Positions 33,200 to 45,144 of a stretch of DNA of 64,000 nt are shown here, in pieces (positions within the stretch are counted from its first letter, which is position 1; every line of letters begins with the position of its first letter). The stretch is from positions 141,209,501 through 141,273,500 of the forward strand of contig CM060831.1 of assembly GCA_030762175.1 (NCBI GenBank), read 5' to 3'. The notes beneath the pieces were generated by a model that worked only from the letters and a program-made list of their open reading frames with translations, did no database searches and was not told the origin of the DNA. A program made the translations under genes and the position numbers. This DNA comes from Metallyticus violacea. Its lineage: Eukaryota; Arthropoda; Insecta; Mantodea; Metallyticidae.

Positions 33200-35310
33200 C
33201 CACAAATATTTCGGATTTAAAATAAAGAAGAAACAACACACTACCGCGAGTGTAGCATTAGACAATGTAAGGTAGAAACAGCCTTTCCCTTTCAACCAAT
33301 GCCATTTGAACTGGCAAAGCATGCTTTTTGAAGCATGTGATGTTGAAATCAATGAAAAATCTAGTTTATGATATGTACCATAAAAATGACTCGGTAAATT
33401 TATGAACAATTCTCATGTTCAAAATTATGGCACTGGGAGTATCAATAATGTAAGTGATTATTAACTTAAATAATGCTACATTATCAAAAAGTTAATGTTA
33501 CAATACTTGCCTTTAAATCTGTTTGTATATAAGCTTAACCTTTCGGTCCTTTTTCTTTGATACATAAATCATTCATATACTCTCTATAATCCTTGTAAGA
33601 TATCGCGCCGTTCCGCTACATTTGACGATTATGTATCCATAGATGAGCTAAAATTAGTGCAGTGTAAAAAGTAGTTTTAAAAACAATTACACCATTTCAT
33701 ATTACCAAAATACAACTAAAAACAGCGAAATACTATATTTTAAATTGACATCGTCTGCAACCTGGTCCTTCTGTTAGAGTTATGGTTCCACGAAATTCCA
33801 GAAGAAGGCTGACAAAATCATATGAACTGCGAACCTGCGATCAAGGCTAGCCTATATAGGAACGAAAAAGCCATGAACTCCTCCCCTCCTTTTACCTCTC
33901 CCTGACAGTGACATAGAAAATCACTACTGCTCTTGGCAAGATAAGCTGATCCTTCAAATGCATTATTGGTGATGTCTACGCACGTTTCAACTTCTCATTA
34001 AAATGTAATACACAAGTCAGCCACTAATATTTTGGGTAGGCTCAGCCTTAAATGTTGATAACAAACCATTATACTATCGCAAAAATTTTCATTTTTATAA
34101 TATTTATTTATTATTTCGCAGTCTGATGTTACAGACGAGTAAAAATAATAGGAGCGTATAAAAGACGTTTATTTTCAAAGGTTTTTGTGTTAACAATTAG
34201 ATAAACTTCGGTAATTGTTACGAGTTCTTTTAATAATTGATAAGGCTGGTCAGCGCAGATTAATCCAGTTAGAAATACACATGTAAGTTATGAGTACAAA
34301 TTTATGATTTAATTGTAGAATATTTTACATAGCGGGTAATTTTTTTTACAAATGAGATAAAATTTAAAGATATTTTTAAAAATGCTGGAGATAATTTAAA
34401 TCTGTTTTCAAGATATTTTCGATCCTTAAACTGAAAACTTGCTGTACTGTACGCAAATCGCCTTTAGATTGATATAGCCCGATTCTCTCGGTGTCTTTCG
34501 GGGCTTTTATAATTAAGTTAAAACTATCCTAATCCTCTTTGCTCTTTTTTCCTCTCTTCTCATATCCGGTTTATTTGCTCAAACTGCGCTGATGTGGTTA
34601 GTTCTGCCCCAGGATTATTTCCGTGACCCACGCCTTTTCAAGCTTTCATTTCGGAACTCTTTATTAACATTTTCACTTACTAGGAAACGTATAAGAGAGC
34701 ATTATTCATTTTACTTTGTAAGGCATTTTATTTTCATTCTTTATAAAGCAGATAAAAATTCATCAAGGTTTGACTCTTGTGTTTCACCCCAACCCACATT
34801 TTTACCTTATTTTTCAACATAATATCTTTCTATGCAAAAATCAATCAAAACAATACAATTATACATCCTTAAAAACATACGATGTAATTTTGCCTAGGGA
34901 GGCATTACTCTTTATGTTTCTATTACGTACTGATTTTAGGTTCTTAGTAGGTTTGCCACCTATTCGATTTTGTAGGGATCTTCTCTACTTTATTATAGTT
35001 GCCCCCTGTTCCGACAACGTTATTGTGGAACAACCTAACATATCTACTCTTCTGTTTGTATTATGAATGTACATTACCGAATTTTATTACCGAATTTTCT
35101 TAAGGTTGTATGTCAAATAATAGATATTAGTACTTCTTAGGCTTTCACGATCGGCAAGATAGTTAAAATAGGGTTGATTAAGTCGAAGGTTTTGCTGGTG
35201 TTCCTCCAGTCGTTTTTTAATCGAACGCCATGGTATATACTTTAATAAAACAGAGATGGTTGCAAAAACACAAGCCAGAGGGAGACATTGGAAATACACC
35301 ATCCAAACAA
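33200..35310. other. AT-rich sequence, nothing recognised
   Basis: No gene or repeat boundaries supported. Short open frames near 34592-35066 have no known motif. Confidence 0.5.
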
Positions 35311-35317
35311 GTTTAAC

Positions 35318-35552
35318 AGAGTAGGCGGATATCTCCTGAGCAGCACATGGAAACCAGTTCTAAAAAACAAACAACCATCCCCTCCCCCTCCCTGCTTTCC
35401 CCTTCCATTGCGCACGTAATATTGATCTTGTAAACCAGGACCAATACTGTCGTCTTTTAGCAGTCAGGCGTTGTTCATCGTCCACTGATGATGGTAACCG
35501 CAGTAGTTGATGAAAGCTATGGTAGCATATCAAACCTTGGAGCACGGCAAAA
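35318..35552 (+). repeat. Dispersed repeat with ribozyme-like core, copy 1
   Basis: Matches the minus strand of 59068-59330 over about 240 bp, including CACATGGAAA, a C-rich tract and CCACTGATGATG. It contains CTGATGA (35485-35491), a weak hairpin, GAAA (35512-35515), then the hairpin GCTA-TGG-TAGC. That order matches a hammerhead ribozyme core except that no stem I is visible. Hammerheads are known from Penelope-like retroelements; membership here is a hypothesis. Confidence 0.55.
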
Positions 35553-35859
35553 AAGATCGGAAGATTTTACTGTTTTAATAATAAATATTTGCATTTTATA
35601 AATAGCAATGCCTTTAAAATTCTTAAGTTGGTTATCCTAATAATCGCTTAAAGTTTAAATACATGAAATACAGAAGCTGCGTGAAGAGGCAGTTATAGGT
35701 TAAGCAATTCAGTAAGAAGAAGAAGAAATTGTTTACTTATATATTTAAGTGATTTTAGGGGTTTCTTTTGTTAAAAATGTTCTGTAAATTAAGTGAAAAT
35801 ATTAGTTGAAGGGAATGCAGTGATAATTATTACAGTCAAAATAAAAGACGCAAGAAAAA

Positions 35860-36490
35860 TGTGGAAAAATATGTACATTTCGTAATGAATGGCTATAACA
35901 TAAACCGTTCAAAAGGTGGTTACCTAAAAGTGATGACAAAATGTACGACCTGCTTCATCTTAAATAAAAAGCGAGGGTATTGGGGCGTGAAAAAACACTA
36001 CATAGAACTTTGCTTTCTCTTGTATCAAGTTCTAAAACTAAATCAATTGATAATTTTTGTAGCATGAAGCATTCTCGTGAAGTTACAGCTGCGGAACTGT
36101 CGTTCTCATATCATGCAAGTATGCACAACCACGGTTATCTTTCTATTGATTGCGGGAGTAAGTTAGCGGTACACTTTTGAAAGATTCAAATTAAGTACAA
36201 AACTTCTTGTGGACGTACAAAATGTGAGATGCTTGTTGAAAATGCGTTAGCTCCTCATTCGGTAGAACGAGAAGAGAATGACATAAAAGGTGATACTGTC
36301 TTTTTATTTTTTTTCTGTGCTTTATGATGATAGCAATGAAACAGTTGACCGTATTTTGAGAAATTTCTGCCTATTTGACAAACACAATTTGAAAGGTTAT
36401 GATGTGTAAAGTTTCGGGGCAAACAATGCAGCAGTCAACAATGGAAAAAATAATAAGTTAAGTTTTTCAAAATTTCAAATCTTTAAAGAG
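35860..36490 (+). pseudogene. hAT (ZBED-type) transposase relic, N-terminal half
   Basis: Frames in order: a BED-finger-like CTTCFILNKKRGYWGVKKH (about 35945-36000), then AAELSFSYHASMHNHGYLSI (about 36090-36150). Next is SCGRTKCEMLVENALAPHSV (about 36205-36265). Finally NFCLFDKHNLKGYDV, a stop, and SFGANNAAVNNGKNNK (about 36360-36450), the position where the family has a conserved SADN block. Stops and frameshifts are frequent. The known family role is cut-and-paste transposition with 8-bp duplications. Element D copy 4 interrupts it, and coding similarity resumes at 37305. Confidence 0.7.
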
Positions 36491-36682
36491 TAACATCATT
36501 CAAGGAAATTGTACTTAATCATAAAAACGCGTACAACTTTAATGTCGAGTGTTAATTGATATATCATCCAGTTTATTGAAAAAGAAAAAAGAAAAAAGAA
36601 CTTCTTTAATATAAACTTTCTTAAGAGGAGTACACGAGGAAGATGAATGGTCACTTTTCTTTTATATATAACTGCTAAAATT

Positions 36683-37304
36683 GTAAACACACTTTCACAG
36701 TAGATATCTATTAAATATATTTAAAATTTGGACCGAAAAAAACAGTAATATGTAGTATGGTGTTCTGTAAACACACGCGACTCACATTATGATAGCGTTG
36801 CTACGTGACAATCAACAATGAACAAATAAAGTCCAGATTATCGTATGCTGTTCTGTAATCAGATGTGACTCACATTACATTATGCTAGCGTTGCTACAAC
36901 AAAATGGAGCCAAGATTATCGTTTAAACAGCGGAAAGCAATTTTGAAGTGGTATTGGAAAACCGAGAATGTTGTTGAAGTTCAAAGTCAATGGAGACGTG
37001 TGTACAGAACAGAACCGCCAACGCGAGTAACAATTGCACGCATTCCAGACAAATTTGAGACTCGTGGTACCATATGCGATGTTCACAAGGGCAGATCTGG
37101 GAGACCTCGCACAGCATCAAGCCCCGCGTCCTCGGCTATAGTTTTGGAATGTTTTCAGCACTGAGCGCAGAAATCTACAAAGCAATGTGCACGTGAGACT
37201 GGGATTACCAGAACCAGTGATGTCGTATTAGCAAAACAGTAAAGTTGAAAGGTGGGCATTTTGAGCAACTGTTGTAACTGTAAAAATCTAAGATGATTAG
37301 TGCT
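36683..37304 (+). mobile_element. Element D copy 4, nested in the hAT relic
   Basis: Runs from ACACTTTCACAGTAGATATC to AAGATGATTAGTGCT, matching the body of other copies, with the outer ends lost on both sides. An 86-residue open frame (36904-37164) is the longest surviving transposase N-terminus of this family. It begins MEPRLSFKQRKAILKWYWK and includes a GRSGRPRT linker typical of Tc1/mariner HTH domains. A short C-terminal remnant ending GGHFEQLL-like coding (about 37250-37275) follows directly. Confidence 0.8.
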
Positions 37305-37840
37305 TTACTATATGAATTTTATTACGAAAACTATTTTACAGTCCGAAAATAAAATAGTTCAACTTAGAGATTTGTATGCTATTTTAGAATATTTAAATAA
37401 AAACCATTAATATAGATTAAAAGATGCGTTTTTTGAGTTTCAAGCTAGTCATAATTTAAAGAAGTTGCTCGATTCGGAACAGAAAATATATAAAAGAGAT
37501 ATTGCTGTCTATTAGAGGAGCCCTGACTACTTAGAAACTGGTTGAATTTCGAGAACTTCACTATTAAAAAATTCTCTGTCTTTAATTTGAAAGATGCAGT
37601 GGCCTTTGATAGACTTATAGATATTGTATATGACCACAATGTAGAAGTAAACAATGGTGAATTGACAATGAATTTGTATTTCTAAGTAATTATATTAAAA
37701 GTCTTAAAAAAACTTATACTTTATCATTTGACCAAAAAAATGGATTCATTTCGTTAACAAATATGCATATCCTAACTTACAGAAAATAATTAAATTTCTG
37801 TTGTTTGTTCCTGTCAGTAATACACCGGTGTTTCCTTAAT
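37305..37840 (+). pseudogene. hAT transposase relic, C-terminal half
   Basis: Coding similarity resumes with IVQLRDLYAILEYLNKNH, then LKDAFFEFQASHNLKKLLDS and IYKRDIAVY-SPDYLET (37350-37560). The frame at 37741-37836 reads WIHFVNKYAYPNLQKIIKF followed by LLFVPVSNTPV. This matches the hAT C-terminal dimerisation region, in which the family continues S-x-x-x-E-R-x-F-S. A stop follows at once, so that signature is absent. No terminal repeat was found. Confidence 0.68.
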
Positions 37841-37844
37841 GAAA

Positions 37845-39485
37845 AGCTTGTAGGTTGATGAGATAAATAAACCTCAAATGAAATTCATGAAAAATGAAAT
37901 GTTTGTCAAAATAAACTAATAAAATGGATTTTTCGGAATTGCAGCTACTAAGGCTGCTGCATCAGACAAAAAGTTTCGGTCCCAGCCGCTTTGATTCGTA
38001 CAAAGAATAATGTTCGTACTTAGGAAAACAAAATACTTTTTAGAAATGTTGAAAAACTTCTGTACAGCACAAAGACTTCACATCAGTTGATTTGCGGGCA
38101 TAAGAAGGGAAGGGAAATTTGTTGTAGGGAGGACAGAACCGGTTAGAAATAGCGCAGTGTAGGGCAGACAAATTTCCATTAAGACGGCCAAGCGTCCAAA
38201 CGAAGGCTCTGTATATTCAATGTGTTCTTATTTATCCCTTAGAGACCTATAAACTTGACATCTATGGGCTGATTATTAATTGCTACATGTAAACTATAAT
38301 TTGGTAAGTTATCTCGTGTGATACATTTTATAATTTCATTTTGTCAATATTTAATGGCAATTTAAACTAGCCACCTTACATTTGAACACAGAATTCAGTT
38401 TTGGGATTAGCTGATTTAATATTTATGCTGGAAACTATTACATTAGCGTCAATGGCAAAGAGAACAGTGGCAGCTATATTTTTTATCGATCATCTAAATA
38501 CATTGCGGTCTTTGTTGATGGTGATATCAATGAACAGAATGTCGCCGTGTTTATAATCAACGCTGATATAAGCGTTTTAATTGAACGAGAAAAAAGTCTA
38601 AAGCCATCTAAAGGAATGAAATATTGAGAGTATTTTTTTTACAAATTACATTAAATTTGCAATTAAAATTAATATCAACTTGATTTTTAAAAATGATTTA
38701 TTGGCATATTTGTTTCTTTAAGTATTACCGGAAATATTACTGATTGTTGATTTTGTTTAACAATCGGTGATGCCCTATTATTATTGCCCAAATTTATAAT
38801 AAGGTCATTTTTACAACATGCTCAGAGGGGCCTCACACAAATAATTTCAGTGTTGCAACCCAAGATCATAGACTTAAAATTGAATTATTGATCATTTTTA
38901 CTCATAAATTTATAATATATGCGAAAAGAGACAACGTTTATATTAGAATAACTTCACGCCTTCTTAGTGTTCGAAAGTACTGAATGTTGCTAAACCATTA
39001 ACAGTATAACATCATATTTAGAATTTTACATGTAACAGAAAAGTTGCTATTCTTTTTTTTTTTTTTTCTACTGTTCCGATATGTCTGTCATTATTTATGT
39101 TATGATGATTGATCGTCATAAGATGTTGAATAAACTCTAGTTTGTCTTTTCTTTCATTATATATTGTATACGATATTTTACATTATTCCATTGTATATGT
39201 CTTCCTTTAAAATATAATTGAAAACTGTAGTTTATTTCAATCACTGGCAACCAAAAGTATACATTTTACGTTATAAGTCGTTTTCAATCACTTTATTTAC
39301 ATAGTATCCACTGATTCAGGGAAAGACGTTGGAAACATTGTAGACAGTAGTTTCTGTTGGGAAAACCATGTTGCTGAAACTTGCAGGAAGTTAAGTTCTC
39401 TAACCTACATCCCTGCTCATCCCTAATGTGATTTTCAGCTAACAGACTTAAACTCAAACATAAGCCTAAAACTACAGCGTAGTTT
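37845..39485. other. AT-rich sequence, nothing recognised
   Basis: No gene family, SINE or transposon end recognised. A T run occurs at about 39053-39068. Confidence 0.5.
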
Positions 39486-39493
39486 CGAGGATA

Positions 39494-40289
39494 AATCGAT
39501 AAGTTTCCGGCCTAATCATTATCTAAGTATGATAAAGACAAAAAGTATGTTACAGTTTTCAATACAGTAACCTTTAATGCAATTCATTTATCACATCTTT
39601 AATTAACATTTCAATCCTCCCTCCCCCCAAAATGTCTCATCAACAAAAAGAGCATGAAAAACAACCACCACTTCCTCTTTACATTTAAATTTCTTGAGTT
39701 TTGAGAAGAGGAAATAGTCACTCGGAGCTAGATCTGGACTGTAGGGTGGATGGTCGATCTACTTGAAGCCACATTTCTTTACAGCCTCCTTTGCAACAAG
39801 AGCTGTGTGCACAGGCGCGTTGTCGTGAAGAAGGCGCACACCACCACTCAGCTTTCCTCTCCTTTTCTCTTTGATGGAAGCACATAATCTGTGCAGTAGG
39901 TCAGCACAGTACTCCCCATTTACTGTGGTGTTATCCTCCACTTGAAGTCAATGAAGAGTATTCTTTCACAATGCCAAAAGATTGTGGCCATGATCTTCTT
40001 GGTTGATTGAGTGATCTTGGCCTTCAGTAGCGCTGCTTCGCCAGGTATACGCCACTCCATTGATTCTCTTTTGGGGAAGGAATCATAGTACAGGACCATG
40101 TTTTCATTTACTGTAACAGTGGTTTTCAGAACTTCTCTCTCGTTGCCACGGCAGAGCTCCAAAAAATGCGTGAGCTATATCTGAACAACTGAACACAGCG
40201 GAAGTTATAGCTGCAATTATTTACTTAACAGATAAGGCATGACTCCAGATAAGGGCTTGTATGAAGGCGAAGCCGGAAACTTATGGACC
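39494..40289 (-). mobile_element. DD34D mariner, copy 2, internally deleted
   Basis: The ends AATCGATAAGTTTCCGG and the complement GGTCCATAAGTTTCCGG are flanked by TA (39492-39493, 40290-40291). At 796 bp it is about 470 bp shorter than copy 3. The missing part is the N-terminal DNA-binding domain of the transposase. Confidence 0.9.
39759..40162 (-). pseudogene. Mariner transposase, copy 2 (C-terminal two thirds)
   Basis: The 39920-40162 piece has VTVNENMVLYYDSFPKRESM, where the family TGDET reads VNEN, so the first catalytic Asp is now Asn. The 39759-39941 piece has GGVRLLHDNAPVHTALVAKE with the second Asp. A stop separates it from HPPYSPDLAPSDYFLFSKL (about 39700-39755), which retains the third Asp. 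The second and third Asp are 34 residues apart. The N-terminal helix-turn-helix is deleted. Confidence 0.88.
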
Positions 40290-40644
40290 TACCTTGGTAC
40301 ATTGCGACGTGCGTTTGTTCGATCATGTAACACCTTTTTTCGATATGTTGTCCATAGGACTATTTCTTGAATATAAGAATTCAAATACGTTTTCCTAAAC
40401 TTGACTTACAGAAGTGTAATAATTGTACATTTGTATCATGAATACTTAACTTTTAAAGCCATCTTACAACAAACGAATGTCTATTGTAATGTCACTAGAT
40501 ATGAACCAAATGCGAGTTAAAACTATTCCATGAATAGAATAAGAATAAAAGTAATATATATTTGAAATTCGCGCATAAAATATTAACAATTATAAAACCA
40601 TATACTTATTTATGATTATCTACCTGTTCAGAAATCGTAGATTT

Positions 40645-40896
40645 TTTTTTAATATTGTTTAACGCCCATTTTTACTACTGAGGCATCACCACACTGGCGA
40701 TACATGAGATGAAATGGTACTTTGGGAAAGGCTTTTTTTAAAGGAAGGATACGTTTCATTTTTAAGTTTAGGGTACCTCCCCGGCATTTGCCTTTTATGA
40801 GGAAAACCTGCAAAATACCTCAGTCAGGAAGGATGGTCCTATCGGGATTCGAACCCCATACCTCCTGCTCACGACCTGTGCCAAACGTGGCGGTAT
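40645..40896 (-). repeat. SINE family B, head partly deleted
   Basis: Reverse copy from ATTGTTTAACGCCCATTTT through TACCTCCCCGGCATTTGCC and the B box GATTCGAACCCC to CCTGCTCACGACC. The A-box part is mostly replaced by a short GTGCCAAACGTGGCGG. The other copy of the host repeat at 46950-47690 lacks it. Confidence 0.88.
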
Positions 40897-41452
40897 TGTG
40901 AGATTAAAATTGACGATATTCAACTATTACAATCTTACAGTTTGATTTTTACTAATACCAACTGGAAAAAACAATACAGATATAACATTTTACCATTCTG
41001 ATCGACGTGTTTATTAAAATTATGGTTGCTTAAGCAGGTATTGTAACATAATTTACAAAAGTGTTTCAGAATGTTTGACTGAATACGCAAAACAATTGAT
41101 TGAGTGAATACACCTTAAGTTAGTTACAATTATTTAAAACACTGTTATTTAATTTGAATGAAGGGGCTGCAATTTCACAGGATATAAAAGACATTTGAGA
41201 ATTAGTAGATGAAGATGTGAAGGCAGGATTCCGCACTTTATTTAGTATTGCCGAAAGATGTTCTTGATTAATCTGTATGATGCTCAAGAAGTATATTGGG
41301 GGTATAGGAGTTGGCTACACTGACCAGAAGACAAATGCACTTCGCATGGTAAAGGGATTTGATAAAACTTTACAATAATTTCACATTATATTACGCTATG
41401 ATTGGTCACAATTCAAAATTTTGTTTTAATTCATTGGTCTATTCTATGATGA

Positions 41453-41730
41453 ATGAATGAATAGTGTTTAACGCCCGGTTTTGCAACAGAGGCACCTCAG
41501 GCGATGGAAATTGATGACACATAAGATGAAATTATATATTGGGAAAGGATTTATTTTTAAGGAAGGAATCGTCCCAGGCCTAAATTTAGGTACCTCCCCG
41601 GCATTTGCCATTTATGAGAACCGAGGAAAACCTGGAAAAAACCTCAGTCAGGAAGGACGGTCCTGGCGGTATTCGAACCCAGACCTCCCGCTCACGAGTC
41701 CGCGACTTAACGACCTCGGCCACCCGTGGA
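41453..41730 (-). repeat. SINE family B with 17-bp target duplication
   Basis: Flanked by GGTCTATTCTATGATGA (41436-41452) and GGTCTATTTTATGATGA (41731-41747). The whole tRNA-like head (complement of GGCCGAGGTCGTTAAG) and B box are present. The corresponding place in the second copy of the host repeat (about 47650) has no insert, confirming the boundaries. Confidence 0.95.
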
Positions 41731-41774
41731 GGTCTATTTTATGATGACGTCCCATAAGTGAAATAGTCGCTGTT

Positions 41775-43590
41775 TCTTCTCCATTTTGTGTATCTTCCTC
41801 CCATAACCTTTACACATATTCTGAAACTCGGCGTGTACATTGCACCGAACATCACTTCACTCTTCATCCTTTACTGCCCCGTCTTGGACTTCCGAACTGT
41901 AGGAACATTTCATAACGCGTTGTTTAATGTGATTTGAAATAACAGATCTAAGATTACTTTATAAGGCAATTTAAATTGTAAATTTATTTTATAGTTATAT
42001 TATATTTTTTGCTATATTTTTCTTCAGAATTTTTATATTTTTTACCATTATTATTGATTTCTTTTATCACTTTCATAATAATGTTAGTGTCTTTCATTCT
42101 GTTTGTTCAGTAGCACATTTATTTCCATTCGTATGATTTACATAGATTTGTGTCCAGGATTTGTCATCATTATTCCCTGTAATATTATTTGTTGTTATTG
42201 TTGTTATTATTATTATTTAGTTAATATTTTTCATTATTAATTTTCATTAATAATGTATATTAGCAAATTTAATCACATTCGCTTTCATGTTTTACATGTA
42301 TTGTATTTGTTACTGCCTATGTTAACTCAGTTTAAGTATTGCTAGATTGGTAGAAGGGAAGGGAAGGCCTAATGGCTTTAGCCCTGCCACGATAAATAAA
42401 TAATAAATAATCATTGTTTAGTACATAGAACAATTGTAAGCCTACTATGTTTCTCTTTCTCCTACTTTAATATCATACCTTTTGTAGAGACAGTTTTATA
42501 AGTGCATCTGATGCAAATATAATGAAAGTGTATTATAAACGACTAATGTAAATGAAAAGAGCTTCAGTTATTGTTTAGTATTGTTTTATGGAACTTGGTA
42601 GAAGTCAGTCCCATGTATAACCTTTAGAGAATTTCTATCTTAGTATGGAAGTTTGAAACCACTGATTCTCCGTTCCCTATTTCATAGTACTAGATTACTA
42701 TATAGAATTAAAACTTACGCATGAAAATTTTAGAAAATATTGAAAGAAATCTTAAGGATTCAATTTATGTAAAAGTTGGCCTACACAAAATATAAACCAA
42801 AGGGAAAAATAAAATAAATTAATTATGTAATTAATAAAGCTTTAAATATAAAGCTAATAAAAACAGATGAAGATAAACTTACTTTTTAACTATGAAATAC
42901 CTTTTTACAAAATCAACCTCGTAGCCTTATCCATATATAGGTTTACTGTAAGCATACAATCATGTTTAATAAAATGCAAACAAAGTATATAAGTATGCAA
43001 ATTAACCTGGAATGCAGAACGTTGTATAAGAGCCCAGGGACATAATAAATGCAAAATGGAAACAAAAAAATGCACCGAAGTATACTTTTTGCATTGAAGT
43101 TAATAAATAACAATTGAGCTGAATACGGAAGTGGCCTGGGGCGTTATATGATAATGCCAATTGCATTTCCTCGATCAGATGTACAATATTGAGTCAGCTC
43201 CCGTGAATTCATGGCAGCATTTATGTATTCATTGATCCATGTCTTGAATTATCGCTATTTCAGGATAATTTCAAAATTCGCCACTCCAAGGCTCCATGTG
43301 CCTCGAATCCTCTTTTAAGCAAGTTCCCTGAGTGATCCAGGTAACTTAAACGTCCAGAACGGTTGCCATCATCCATTGCCTCGAAAACTTTGGTAGTTGG
43401 TATAGGATACTAATTATTTTTGAAAAAGGTTTTGATCTAATGTTTGAAATACGGTAAAGTTAAATTTTTACGCGTTGTAAAATGAATCTGGGAGAAAGAC
43501 CTGAAAAATTCTCTGAATTTTCAAACTGGTCATGGCAGTCGAACTCTTAATATCTTCCCTATTTATTGCATTACAATTGTTACTTTTTTT
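41775..43590. other. AT-rich sequence with one GC-richer island
   Basis: No gene. GAAGGGAAGGGAAGGCCTAA at 42354-42373, followed by a run of AAATAAATAA, looks like a retroposon tail of an unidentified family. Positions 43115-43260 are GC-richer and unique, with AATGCCAATTGCATTTCC, and may be regulatory. Confidence 0.4.
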
Positions 43591-43595
43591 ATACA

Positions 43596-43656
43596 TATTT
43601 TACGCCCATTTTAACTACTAAGACATCACAGGCGGTGGACACAGATGATGCTAGGG
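43596..43656 (-). repeat. SINE family B, tail part (split by mariner copy 3)
   Basis: TTTTACGCCCATTTTAACTA, CATCACAGGCGGTGGACAC and AGATGATG are the tail complement of family B. It stops at the TA where mariner copy 3 begins. The rest of the SINE continues at 44924. Confidence 0.88.
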
Positions 43657-43658
43657 TA

Positions 43659-44921
43659 GGTCCATAAGTTTCCAGCTTAACCATTTTCTAGTTATGATAA
43701 AGACAAAAACTACATTTCACTTTTCAATATAGTTACCCTTTAATGCAATACACTTCTCACATCTTTCAGTTAACATTTCAACCCCCCTCCCCGAAATAGT
43801 CAGAAGATTTGTCAGCGAAAGGGGCATAAACTGAATCCATCAAATCTTCGTCACACCTAAATTTCCTTCCTCGAAAGTCCTTCTTGAGTTTTGAGAAGAG
43901 GAAAGAGTCACTGGGAGCTGGATCTGGGCTGTAAGGTGGATGGTCACCCTCCTTGAAGCTACACTTCTTCACATCTTCCCTTGCAACAGAGCTGTGTGCA
44001 CAGGCGCGTTGTCGTGACACCACCACTCCGCTTTCCTCGCCTTTTCTCTTTGATGGAAGGACGTAGTCTGTGCAGTAGGCCAGCATAGTACTCCCCATTT
44101 ACTGTGGTGTTTCTCTCCCTGAAGTCAATGAAGAGTATTCCTTCATTCACAGTCCCAAAAGATTGTAGACATGATTTCTTGATTGACTGGGTGACCTTAG
44201 CCTTTAGAGGCGGTGCTTCGCCAGGTTTCTGCCACTCCATTGATTCTCTTTTGGACAAGGGATCATAGTAAGGAACCATAGTTTCATCTCCTGTAACAGT
44301 GGTTTGCAGAACTTATCTCTCCTTACCACGGCAGAGCTCCAAAAATGCCTGACAACAGATGACTCGTTGCTGCTTTTGACCTAAGGAGAGAAGTCTAGGC
44401 ACCCATCTTGCACTAACCTTATTCATGTTTAAATGATCATGAATTATTCGAAGGACTGTTGTTTTAGAAAGGACCAATCTTGCTGCTATTTCTGTAACTT
44501 TGAACCTCCAGTCTTCCAATTTCTGCTTCCACAAGAGCGATGTTTTCAGGAGTGAGCACCTCCAAGAACCGACCTGCACGCTCTTCATCTTTAATGCTTT
44601 CTCGACCCATTCGAATAAGTTTGGTCCATTCTTTTACAGTAGAATATGAGGGGGATGCGTCCCCATATACACCGTCCAATCGCTGTTTAATTTCATTTGG
44701 AGTAGGTGCATCTTTTGTGAAGGACTTAATAACAGCTCGAAACTCCATTTTGAACATGTCACAATCTGCTACACATAGCCTTCTTTATGCAATATATCCG
44801 AACAACTGAACACAGCGGAGCGCATGTTACAGCTGCAATTATTTACTTAACTGATATGACATCAGATAAGGGTTTTGTGAAGGCGACAATTCTTAACGGC
44901 GAGGCCGAAAACTTATGGACC
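43659..44921 (-). mobile_element. DD34D mariner, copy 3, most complete
   Basis: The ends GGTCCATAAGTTTCCAGC and complement GGTCCATAAGTTTTCGG are flanked by TA (43657-43658 and 44922-44923). Length is 1263 bp, normal for the family. It sits inside a SINE B and the TA duplication is clean. The transposase on the minus strand spans nearly the whole element but is frameshifted several times. Confidence 0.93.
43778..44757 (-). pseudogene. Mariner transposase, copy 3, frameshifted
   Basis: From the start MFKMEFRAVIKSF (44757): helix-turn-helix with YSTVKEW and GRESIKDEERAG, then VTEIAARLVLSKTTVLRII (about 44420-44500). Next is VTGDETMVPYYDP with the first Asp intact (about 44270-44300). FIDFRERNTTVNGEYYAGLL follows. 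HDNAPVHTAL holds the second Asp but with frame changes on both sides (about 43985-44025). SPDPAPSDSFLF (about 43890-43925) holds the third Asp, 34 residues later in the joined order. All three aspartates survive, making this the least damaged copy. Frameshifts near 44465, 44290 and 44010 prevent a full product. Confidence 0.9.
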
Positions 44922-44923
44922 TA

Positions 44924-45139
44924 TGAAATGAAATGATAAACAGGGAAAGACTTTTTTTTGGGGGGGGGGGGAAGGAAGAGTTTCAGACCAAAGTTTAGAG
45001 TACCTCCCTGACATGTTATTTATGAGGGCAGAAGAAAATCTGTATATAGTCTCATTCAGGGTGGACGGTCCTGGTTGGTAACGAACCCCAGACCTCCCGC
45101 TCACAAATCTGCATCTTAACGACCTCACCCACGGGGGTT
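44924..45139 (-). repeat. SINE family B, head part (split by mariner copy 3)
   Basis: Continues the SINE begun at 43596: TGAAATGAAATGATAAACAG, TACCTCCCTGACATG, the B box GTAACGAACCCCAGACC, then the head complement CTTAACGACCTCACCCACG. A homopolymer stretch of about 8 T then 12 G at 44952-44971 has expanded inside it. Confidence 0.9.
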
Positions 45140-45144
45140 ACGTG

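Larger units (their letters stand above)
40390..41770 (+). repeat. Dispersed duplicated segment, copy 1 (contains two SINEs)
   Basis: Matches 46950-47690 block by block in the same orientation: AGAATAAGAATAAAAGTAAT, TTTATTAAAATTATGGTTGC, GAATACGCAAAACAATTGAT, TTCAAAATTTTGTTT and CATAAGTGAAATAGTC. Two SINE B copies (about 40645-40896 and 41453-41730) are absent from the second copy. No coding or terminal motif reveals the class. It may be an unknown transposable element or a segmental duplication. Confidence 0.75.
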
